Assembly: GCA_024734495.1 (NCBI GenBank)
Contig: JALMQS010000061.1
Coordinates: 9,602,598-9,666,597 of the forward strand
Direction of reading: 5' to 3'
Length of the DNA stretch: 64,000 nucleotides
DNA from: Forficula auricularia
Taxonomy: Eukaryota > Arthropoda > Insecta > Dermaptera > Forficulidae
Made by a program: the position numbers and the translations under genes. Positions 54,363 to 61,232 of this stretch are shown here, piece after piece. Below the pieces are notes generated by a model. That model saw nothing but the letters and a program-made list of their open reading frames with translations. It did no database searches and was not told the DNA's origin. The first letter of the stretch is position 1, and every line of letters begins with the position of its first letter.

Positions 54363-57097
54363 ATATCCGAGAACACGTATCTGTCGCGTCAACAAAATGA
54401 TCAGATCATGCCGACATCAGATTCTACCGATTTGTCTAATTTGACTTATCTAACGATATAATTGAATGATTTCACAATTAAAAATAACAAAACTACAATA
54501 AACTTTTCTGCTCTATATTGAATTTCATCTCTAAATTCATCTCTTTAACACATTTATTTTTTTCCAGATACAAGTAATCGAACTAAGAATGAAACTGAAG
54601 ATTATTTCTGTGAGGAATGTTTCTCAGGATTTCTATCATTGTCTGAATTCGAAAGCCATATACAGGAAGGCCATTCAGAAGAAGTACTCTTCTCAAGTCA
54701 TCTGAGCGATCGGAATTACAGTGTTGAGACCAAATCGGAACCCCCTATTCCCATGATTCCTCAGAGCGAGAAGGCTTCTAAAGTGACCTTTCATAATCAA
54801 TATAATGCCGCTAAAAGTTCTTTAACCTCTCCTAACAATAAGAAAAATTGAAATCAAAACAAACTAATCAATGTTTGGGAACTATTTCAAATAACAAGCA
54901 TTCTGGCCAAAAGACTTTCGTCTGTGATCACTGCGAGAAGGGTTCTCATATATGAGTCGACTCCAAGAGCCAATATCCCACTTCATTCCATACAAGCCGA
55001 AAAGCCTTTCGTATGTGATCACTGCGAGAAGGGTTTCTCATATATGAGTCGACTCAAGAGCCATTTACTTATTCATACAAGCCAAAAGCCTTTCGTCATG
55101 TGATCACTGCGAGAAGGGTTTCTCATATATGAGTCGACTCAAGAGCCATTTACTTATTCATACAAGCCAAAAGCCTTTCGTATGTGATCACTGCGAGAAG
55201 GGTTTCTCATATATGAGTCGACTCAGAGCCATTTACTTATTCATACAAGCCAAAAGCCTTTCGTATGTGATCACTGCGAGAAGCGGTTTCTCATATATGA
55301 GTCGACTCAAGAGCCATTTACTTATTCATACAAGCCAAAAGCCTTTCGTATGTGATCACTGCAGAAGGGTTTCTCATATATGAGTCGACTCAAGAGCCAT
55401 TTACTTATTCATACAAGCCAAAAGCCTTTCGTATGTGATCACTGCGAGAAGGGTTTCTCATATATGAGTCCACTCAAGAGCCATTTACTTATTCCATACA
55501 GGCCAAAAGCCTTTCGTATGTGATCACTGCGAGAAGGGTTTCTCATGATATGAGTCGACTCAAGAGCCATTTACTTATTCATACTAAGCCAAAAGCCTTT
55601 CGTCTGTGATCACTGCAGAAGGGTTTCTCATATAGAGTCGACTCAAGAGCCATTTACTTATTCATACAAGCCAAAGCCTTTCGTATGTGATCACTGCGAG
55701 AAGGGTTTCTCATATATGAGTCGACTCAAGAGCCATTTACTTATTCATACAAGCCAAAAGCCTTTCGTATGTGATCACTGCGAGAAGGGTTTCTCATATA
55801 TGAGTCGACTCAAGAGCCATTTACTTATTCATACAAGCCAAAAGCCTTTCGTATGTGATCACTGCGAGAAGGGTTTCTCATATATGAGTCGACTCAAGAG
55901 CCATTTACTTATTCATACAAGCCAAAAGCCTTTCGTATGTGATCACTGCGAGAAGGGTTTCTCATATATGAGTCGACTCAAGAGCCATTTACTTATTCAT
56001 ACAAGCCAAAAGCCTTTCGTATGTGATCACTGCGAGAAGGGTTTCTCATATATGAGTCGACTCAAGAGCCATTTACTTATTCATACAAGCCAAAAGCCTT
56101 TCGTATGTGATCACTGCGAGAAGGGTTTCTCATATATGAGTCGACTCAAGAGCCATTTACTTATTCATACAAGCCAAAAGCCTTTCGTATGTGATCACTG
56201 CGAGAAGGGTTTCTCATATATGAGTCGACTCAAGAGCCATTTACTTATTCATACAAGCCAAAAGCCTTTCGTCTGTGATCACTGCGAGAAGGGTTTCTCA
56301 TATATGAGTCGACTCAAGAGCCATTTACTTATTCATACAAGCCAAAAGCCTTTCGTATGTGATCACTGCGAGAAGGGTTTCTCATATATGAGTCGACTCA
56401 AGAGCCATTTACTTATTCATACAAGCCAAAAGCCTTTCGTCTGTGATCACTGCGAGAAGGGTTTCTCATATATGAGTCGACTCAAGAGCCATTTACTTAT
56501 TCATACAAGCCAAAAGCCTTTCGTATGTGATCACTGCGAGAAGGGTTTCTCACGAAAAGCTGACTCAAGACCCATTTACTTATTCATACAGGCGAAAAGC
56601 CTTTCGTCTGTGATCACTGCGATAAGCGTTTCTCACGAAGAGATTCTCTCAAGAGTCATTTACTTATTCATACAGGCGAAAAGCCTTTCGTCTGTGATCA
56701 CTGCCAGAAGGGTTTCTCGCGAAAAGCTGATCTCAAAAAGCATTTACTTATTCATACAGGCGAAAAGTCTTTCTTCTGTGATCACTGCGAGAAGGGTTTT
56801 TCAGAAAAAGGAAATCTCAAAAAGCATTTACTTATTCATACAGGTGAAAAGCCTTTCGTCTGTGATCACTGCGATAAGCGTTTCTCGCGAAGAGATTCTC
56901 TCAAGACCCATTTACTTAATCATACAGGCGAAAAGTCTTTCTTATGTGATCACTGCGAGAAGGGTTTTTCAGAAAAAGGAAATCTCAAAAAGCATTTACT
57001 TATTCATACAGGCGAAAAGCCTTTCGTCTGTGATCACTGCGAAAAGAGTTTCGCACAAAAGTGTCATTTAAAAAGTCATTTGAAAATCCACTCCTAG
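45042..57097 (+). CDS. Polydactyl C2H2 zinc-finger protein gene (3 exons)
   Basis: Predicted nuclear DNA-binding protein. Join of 45042-45087, 45557-45700 and 54568-57097; both introns are phase 1 with GT-AG ends (GTTAGT...TTTTTCAG; GTAAGT...TTTTCCAG). The ATG begins MAEIEKLEQKYPIYTG. Exon 2 adds a finger CRECMTMF...HQKKCIH and a basic stretch. Exon 3 begins with an acidic linker, a second divergent finger (CEECFSGF...HIQEGH), a charged serine-rich spacer, then 26 tandem fingers ending HLKSHLKIHS and TAG (57095-57097). As written the frame is broken near 54838-54848 and at about a dozen places up to 55690, then at about 56560. Spacer codons after the first break continue one frame over into the array, so the breaks look like single-base indels. 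There is no ZAD, BTB or KRAB-like N-terminal domain. Either a real gene with assembly errors or a decaying one. AATAAA at 57798 is a possible poly-A signal. Confidence 0.75.
45557..45700 (+). CDS. Zinc-finger gene exon 2
   Basis: Preceded by a pyrimidine-rich TTTTTCAG acceptor and followed by GTAAGT. It encodes GPHFMCRECMTMFISEEFLN, then KHQKKCIH (C-X2-C-X12-H-X5-H, a divergent finger), then a basic segment KLHLILKMKFQMRTN ending in TSAEG. The paralogue at 32632-32775 is the same length and differs by few residues. Confidence 0.8.
45975..46694. mobile_element. Family G element, copy 2 (complete)
   Basis: Ends AAGGTAGTTGTTGTCGCGAC and GGAACAACTACC are inverted repeats. Relative to copy 1 (350-1266) it is in the opposite orientation and lacks the hairpin insertion. 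It lies exactly at the junction between two partial copies of intron 2. Confidence 0.75.
46695..46853 (+). repeat. Second partial copy of intron 2 sequence
   Basis: GCATTCTCCTAAAACATTTG, TTTAGATGAAATTAAGCCTT and TGTCCTCCATTTCTGAGACC match the start of intron 2 in copy 1 (32796-32890) more closely than the adjacent 45720-45830. It continues after the SINE to 47270. Confidence 0.7.
46854..47137 (+). mobile_element. tRNA-derived SINE with 11-bp TSD
   Basis: Flanked by AATGAATTCAA at 46843-46853 and 47138-47148. The head has an A-box-like CACTGGATAGAGTGTCGG and a B box GGTTCTAGACC about 30 bp later. The tail is GAAGAAGAAG. At 284 bp it has the full size range of a tRNA-SINE. A homologous intron copy at 49180 lacks it, confirming it as an insertion. 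Confidence 0.85.
47272..48046 (-). mobile_element. LINE family B, longest copy (B2)
   Basis: T-run at 47272-47279 (poly-A), 3' UTR, then the RT C-terminal region on the minus strand. 5'-truncated at about 48046. It is a relative of family A with clear sequence differences. Inserted in partial intron copy 2. Confidence 0.85.
47431..47967 (-). pseudogene. RT C-terminal region of LINE B2
   Basis: 178 codons: MLGVTLGSDLSWNDHISTTA, YKAQIRPCLEYGSHLWRGAS, RRTVSALSLYYRYYHG and PFAVKLDKSRTSAFANSF. It parallels the family A thumb domain. The end LELAPCHHL is frame-shifted relative to RDWNSLPATI in copy B1, from one extra base near 47475. No catalytic palm is present. Confidence 0.85.
48046..49137. mobile_element. 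Family G element, copy 4, split by family E
   Basis: The right end GCGAAACAACTACCT at about 49123-49137 and interior blocks (ATGCCAAATTTGTCAAACGA, GGCGTTGATTATATTTGTTA) match the other G copies. The left part is cut by LINE B2 and the middle is interrupted by family E (48222-48815). Confidence 0.7.
48222..48815 (-). mobile_element. Family E element, copy 4
   Basis: Starts with TTACCATACAGGGTGTATGG and ends near GGCCACATCGGAACGTGCTA, with the C/G-run tandem units in between. The opposite orientation relative to 13812. Slightly shorter, missing part of the repeat units. Confidence 0.7.
49198..49664. mobile_element. Hairpin element with 11-bp TSD and hammerhead-like core
   Basis: Flanked by AAAATTAATTC at 49187-49197 and 49665-49675. 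Arms of about 195 bp (49244-49446 and 49453-49658) are almost perfect complements, with about 46 bp at the left end outside the inverted repeat. The right arm has CTGATGA (49561), AAGGC/GCCTT and GAAAC (49583). The left arm has a decayed version. No open frame. The one-sided tail and 11-bp duplication are similar to 25733-26566. Confidence 0.8.
49557..49596 (+). ncRNA. Hammerhead-ribozyme-like core (candidate)
   Basis: GACTGATGA precedes an AAGGC/GCCTT stem with a three-base loop, then CGAAAC and TATAGTC. The flanking GAC and GTC could pair as an outer stem. Two extra bases lie between CTGATGA and the stem, which is not canonical. Confidence 0.32.
49690..50611. mobile_element. Family H inverted-repeat element
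   Basis: Left arm about 49690-49890 and right arm about 50400-50611 are complements through GTCCAATTAGACAAAA, AAATCCCAGAGTTTTGGAAA, AAACGCTTCC, a 12-G/C run and CCAGTTTTTCGCTTATAACT. The centre has its own fold-back around CCTAGAGAATGAAAT. Related sequence is at 59560-60240, and the left end recurs in the intron copy at 47180-47270. The right terminus is split by LINE C. Confidence 0.65.
50616..51008 (+). pseudogene. LINE C endonuclease fragment
   Basis: It reads HNLVLAGDFNLPGISW (the GDFN motif of LINE endonucleases), then DSLNNLGLNQFN and NTLDLCFSN (the conserved LDL-FS region). N-terminal catalytic residues are missing and the frame is disrupted before the SDH motif. Confidence 0.8.
51073..52060 (+). 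mobile_element. LINE family A, copy A4
   Basis: Plus-strand 3' part of family A, starting at GTAATCTCCTCCACACTC within the RT palm and ending at CTTGCATTCGATTGC without a poly-A. The frame 51357-51968 (MCDSLSMLGVSV to LRLHPLT) is open and almost identical to A2. One base inserted near 51308 (GGCGCGGAAAATAG) separates it from the upstream YADD part. Inserted in LINE C. Confidence 0.9.
52061..54190 (+). pseudogene. LINE C reverse transcriptase, many frameshifts
   Basis: Pieces readable in different frames: KYDTDCNLFADFFESIYGG and GADGIP (52487-52741), SNYRPIA near 52870, a palm-like LDFKKAFD near 53085, GVPQGSHLGP near 53270, FADD near 53355, and NYIKDLGVIFDSKLTFKEHI (53560-53617). These are the RT blocks in order of a Jockey/CR1-group LINE. 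At least six frame changes and stops mark it as old and dead. Confidence 0.8.
54568..57097 (+). CDS. Zinc-finger gene exon 3
   Basis: Acceptor TTTTTTTCCAG, then phase-1 continuation GAT ACA AGT. It encodes NRTKNETEDYFCEECFSGFL and a finger ending HIQEGH, then a spacer rich in S, E, K and P (about 60 residues) to about 54838. In the written frame TGA stops at 54849-54851, but one base over the frame continues as KLKSKQTNQCLGTISNNKHS and GQKTFVCDHCEKG into the array. The final seven fingers and the stop are in one clean frame from about 56565. The start at the TTG of 54639 is not real, because upstream in-frame codons match the splice phase. Confidence 0.7.
54905..57095 (+). repeat. 84-bp tandem zinc-finger units (26)
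   Basis: Each 28-codon unit has CDHC, X12, HLLIH (C-X2-C-X12-H-X3-H). Units 1-19 share FSYMSRLKSH and the linker HTSQKPF; by the usual helix numbering, -1, 2, 3 and 6 are Y, S, R and S. Unit starts fall every 84 bp from about 55687 on. Units 11-19 (about 55771-56500) are identical except for synonymous GTA/GTC changes. Units 20-26 have differing helices (RKADLKT, RRDSLKS, EKGNLKK, QKCHLKS) and mainly HTGEKP or HTGEKS linkers. Units 1-10 have about a dozen one-base indels. Confidence 0.92.
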
Positions 57098-58043
57098 AAA
57101 TTCTCTTGCTTCTATTTTAAATAACTAAATTATATATTGTCGCCTTTGGGTGCTAAGTGCGCGTTAAACCTGCTAGATCCATTTTTTATCATATATGACA
57201 TATTAATACCGTTCACAAAAAAAAGTGATGCAGCATCGTCCAAGTAAAACTGCTACTTAAAATTATTATCGTAAGTTGTAGGGAAAAAATGTGAAAAATA
57301 GTTTCTCTCTATAACAACAATATTAAATTTTGTTTGTTTTTTGTGTGCCCTGTAAAATATATTTGTAGTGGGTTTGCAGGTTTACACTCTAAGGCGACAA
57401 TATGGTATAACTTAGAAATGGTAAACATATAAATCAGGATGCCCTGCTAATTACAAGGCAATTAAATTCGAAGCAGTTGAAACTGATCTCTGACCACCTA
57501 CAGTCATTTAGACTCAACCTTTGTGTCTACTGAAACTATTTGTACTTCACCCCATGTGTATATTGATTGTATGCTTCTTTTGCTTGAAAATTAAACAAGT
57601 CTTACTCTCTGATATGTTTGAATATTTATTTTTCCCAAATTTGTCCTGTTTTATATCTTAACTTACTTTTTCAATTATATTCATGCTTTATAATAATCTA
57701 TAACTCATTACTCGTTAAGTAAATATGAAATAATTACTCGTTACGCTTGACAAGTGAAATTGCATGCAAATACTCTCAAAGTCTTAACGTAGCCTGGAAT
57801 AAATAATTATTAAGAGAAAACATCCCTGATGATTACACCCCCGTCCTTCTCGAAACATCCTCATGCCCATTAAAAGTAGATCTGCAATTTATTTGAATTT
57901 AATTATACATTTAATTATTTTTTTATATTTATTTATTAATTTCATCAATAAATATTTACAAAATTATTATTAAAATTTGTTAACAAATTAATAAAAAAAT
58001 AATACATTTTAATATGTTATATCAATGAATATTTTATTCTTTT
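57098..58043. other. 3' flank of the zinc-finger gene
   Basis: No repeat or gene was recognised. Possible polyadenylation signals are ATTAAA at 57590 and AATAAA at 57798; neither can be confirmed. Confidence 0.4.
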
Positions 58044-58693
58044 TTTTTTTTTATTTTTTTTAATGCAATCGAATGCAAGAAGGGGTGCACCAGTTAAGAT
58101 GCAGCCCCTATGGATCTCGAAAGACCCTTGCATTACCGAAGAGAAGGGAAAGTTGATTAAGTGAGAGGGTGTAGACGTAGGTGTCTATGCACCCTGGTTT
58201 TGAAGGTTTGAAGATCATAGGTGCTGGGCAAGATAGAGGCTGGGAGAGAGTTCCAGTTCCTTGAAGTCATGGGGATATATGTATTCGCGAATGAAGTGGT
58301 CCGGCACTTTTCTAATTTGACCGCGAGAGAGTGTTGGGAGTCGGCAAAACGTGTGCTGCGTGCAAAGCATGCTTTGGGGGGAATTATTGATTTTATCTCA
58401 TCAGAGCACCTGCCGTGATAGTATCTATAGAAAAGGGAAAGGGCAGAGACATCTCTTCGATGAGGTCGAGGGAGTCGAGGGAGTCGGTGAGGGTAGAATC
58501 GTCAATTAGCCTGACGGCTCGTTTCTGAATTGCATCCAGGGTAGCAAGAGAGTATTTTGAGGCCCCTCTCCACAGATGAGAGCCGTATTCGAGACAGGGG
58601 CGGATTTGGGCCTTGTAGATGGTGAGAAGTTGTGGGGGTTTGTAAAATCGCTTGGACCTGAATAAGAAGCCAACCTTCCTTGCTGCAGATTTC
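58044..58693 (-). mobile_element. LINE family A, copy A5
   Basis: T-run to about 58063 (poly-A), 3' UTR, then RT C-terminal region on the minus strand to about 58693. It shares with copy A3 the CTCATCGAAG variant (GAGGTCGAGGGAGTCGAGG on the plus strand near 58465), so A3 and A5 may be a sub-lineage. 5'-truncated. Confidence 0.88.
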
Positions 58694-59559
58694 TAATAGG
58701 ATATTATAAGAAAATGCTTAATCTTGGAGGAATACTTTTAATATGCAACAAAGCCCTTAAGCCCCCTAAGGGCGATATTAAAAAAAATATACTATAAGAA
58801 AATATCAATATTTTTATTTTAGTAGGAAATTCAATTAATTAATGTTTATTTACAAGAAATACGCTTACATTCTAAAGAAATATTACACTTATAACAGGGG
58901 CGCTGTAAGACTTTCATTTTGAGACGGTTATGTACCCCCCGCCATCCCGGGAAAATTTTGAAATTTTGGACTTCAAAAGTAGTTTTTAGAGGCAATTTTG
59001 ACCCTCTGTAAAATTAAAAACAAACAAAAGCGTATGAGAAGGGGAAAATATACAGGGTTTTGTATTAAATGTATAGTATATTATAATATACTTGGCTTAT
59101 AGTTCGCTAATTGAGTTCTTCAAATTTATATACTAAGTTTATAATGAAATTACTCATGTATAAATATTCGAATAAAATGATTGTTTGCATGGTATGGTTA
59201 ATAAATTGGTTGAGACTACTAATAGTCCACGCAAATTTACGTGAAAAAATGTCATAAACGGGAAATAATTAAAGATTTTATTGCTGGAATACCTTTATTG
59301 GTACTCCAATATTACTACCCTAAGTTTTCCCGTAAATCTGTATTGTGGAAATTTTTCTACGCGCCTCAAAATGAGAAAATTTTGGAGTTTTTAAAGTTTT
59401 TCTTGAATAACTCTAAAACGGCTTATCAAATAAAAAAGATATTCATTAAATAAATTAAATCTCTTTGAATTACGCGTAAAATGATAAAAATTTCATCTAT
59501 TTGGCTATAGTATTTATAATAGAACCAGTACTAGCTCATGACAAATACATCACCATGAT
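58694..59559. other. Unassigned sequence
   Basis: A 70-codon frame (59241-59453) starts at ATG and has a plausible basic composition, but no domain or supporting context. Nothing else was recognised. Confidence 0.4.
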
Positions 59560-60240
59560 CACTAAAACTTGTACTTTTTAAAATTTTTCCCCATTTTGAC
59601 CATAAAGGAGCACGTTTTCGACAAAGACTACTCTATACATTTATAAACTAGATTAAATTTGCTACAATTTAAACACAGTTTCATCTTAATTGGATAATGG
59701 AACCCGTGCCGAAATGAGGTCGAAGTTTGCAGTTTTTTTCAAAAAATCTCAGTTTTCCCTTCATAAAATGAAAACCACTGATCCTAGAAACTTGATTCTT
59801 ATCTCATTGTCTAGGAAATTTTGTTAACATAAACGTTTACTTGGACCACTTTTTTGTTATAATTCTTAGATTTATAGATATCCAGCATTTTCTGGACAGG
59901 ATATGATCCGAATTCTCAAAAGCGTCAGAATGGTCTTTGTCGAAAACGTGTTCCTTAATGGTGGAAATGGTAAAATATCGAAAAATGTGCGAGTTTTTGG
60001 GTTAGGTATTCAAAAGTGATCCGGGGGGGGCTGATTTTTGGATCCCCATCAAAAACCAAACTACTGGACCAATTTTCTATTTTTTTTAATCGGCTCGAAA
60101 TTTTGTTCTCTTTAATTTACTATATGACGGTTATTTACAAAATTTGGACCCTTTTCGAGTTATAAGCGAAAAACTGGAAAAAGTCTGAAAATTTCGAGGT
60201 TTTTCAGTGTATTCTGTAAATTTGCCAGGTTTCGTTTAAA
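59560..60240. repeat. Family H-related repeat
   Basis: Shares GTTTTCGACAAAGAC, AACGTTTACTTGGACCACTT, TTTATAGATATCCAG and TATAAGCGAAAAACTGGAAA with 49840-50470, including an internal fold-back. The outer arms with GGGAAGCGTTTAAG are not found. Confidence 0.55.
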
Positions 60241-60493
60241 CTCAGTGAAAACCTGAAATACTATTATGCTCTACCAATGCTCAAAAGAAAGGATTAAATT
60301 AATATATAAATAAACAAAACAGTAATAGTAACTGATTTTAAAAATATATGATTAATTGGTCAAAAACTCAAAGAGGATCGTTTTCTTTTAAATGAAGATT
60401 CCTAAACAAAATTCTAATAATTAAAAGAAGAATACCAACTACCTTGATCAAAAAGTTTCAGGAATTTATTCAGAAAATCATAAATACAAATTT

Positions 60494-60830
60494 ATTCATC
60501 AAAATCGACATTGTTCCCTTCAAAGTACTCCTCATCGACTGCAACGCAGCATTTGATCCGATCCTCGAAACATTTTTTATATTCGGTTTTCGGTTTGTCC
60601 ATCAGAGCCCGTTTTCGGTTTTTTCATTATCTCCTCTTAGCTGCTAAAACGGGTTCCCCGGAGCGATTTTTTGAGTCGACTAAACAGGAAGAAGTCGCAA
60701 ATCAGTCTTATTCGGTGGCTGTTGGGTGGTATTCATTCCGATCTTGGTCAAAAAGTTGTGGATAACGATGGCATTGTTCGACGGCCTGCTACTCCTCGAC
60801 AAACTTACGAAACTTGTCTTGGACCACACA
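60494..60830 (-). pseudogene. Mariner-type transposase fossil
   Basis: The minus strand ends FEDRIKCCVAVDEEYFEGNN then VDFDE and a stop at about 60496. Upstream pieces read VIHNFLTKIGMNTTQQPPNK. These resemble the C-terminal half of mariner-like transposases (D--PAH, HPPYSPDL-P, then W--C----G-YFEG). The DDD region is too decayed to assign. Several frameshifts. Confidence 0.55.
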
Positions 60831-60994
60831 TAAAAGTTTGTTTTCGATAGAGTATTACTTCTTCAACATTTTCGCACCATTGAATCCGTTTTAACTCAAA
60901 ATTTAATACAAACTCGTTGATGCAAAGACGATTTCATTTTTCAAAACTTTTTCTTAACTATAACTTTTTTCTATTTTTTCAACTGTTTATTAAT

Positions 60995-61200
60995 AAATTC
61001 TGAATTTGATATGAAAAAGTCTGAATTAGAAGTTAAAACCCCAAATATAATGATAGATTTAGTTAATTGAGATTTTATTATAAAATGTAATAATATATAG
61101 AAGAATTTTTTTTTAATTGATCATCAGTTCAAATACAATGACAAATTGTTTATGAATTGTTGAAATATCCATGTTAATACATTGAGAATGAGTTACCATA
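60995..61200 (+). repeat. Family I fragment
   Basis: AATTAGAAGTTAAAA, AATATAATGATAGATTTAGT, TTTTAATTGATCATCAGTTC and ACATTGAGAATGAGTTA match 24315-24545. It lacks the motif-bearing 3' part of that copy. Confidence 0.65.
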
Positions 61201-61232
61201 TATATATATATATAATTTTATGGTTATTATTT

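Larger units (their letters stand above)
50612..54429 (+). mobile_element. LINE family C, decayed, with nested LINE A4
   Basis: Endonuclease fragment at 50616-51072, RT region at 52061-54190, and an (AAAT)n tail at 54329-54363. A 20-bp direct repeat, CCGATTTGTCTAATTTGACT, lies at 50592-50611 and 54430-54449, consistent with a target-site duplication in the family H terminus. About 65 bp between the tail and the right repeat are unexplained. Family A copy A4 (51073-52060) is inserted inside. Confidence 0.75.
45701..54567 (+). other. Intron 2 of the zinc-finger gene (8.9 kb)
   Basis: It starts GTAAGT and ends TTTTTTTCCAG. It is filled by family G elements, a SINE, LINE B, a family E copy, hairpin and palindromic elements, LINE C and nested LINE A4. 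Three partial copies of the same intron sequence (45701-45970, 46695-47270, 49138-49790) show that the locus was duplicated internally before some of the insertions. All visible coding frames here are transposon-derived. Confidence 0.7.

Noticed and set aside
54639..54851. A separate short gene starting at 54639
   Set aside because: The start is a TTG inside exon 3. Upstream in-frame codons from the splice acceptor at 54568 continue the finger CEECFSGF, so it is part of the larger gene.
54905..57095. CRISPR-like direct repeats
   Set aside because: The 84-bp units have no spacers and translate as consecutive C2H2 zinc fingers.
59241..59453. 70-codon frame as a small gene
   Set aside because: An ATG-started basic peptide with no domain and no context; chance occurrence in AT-rich DNA is more likely.
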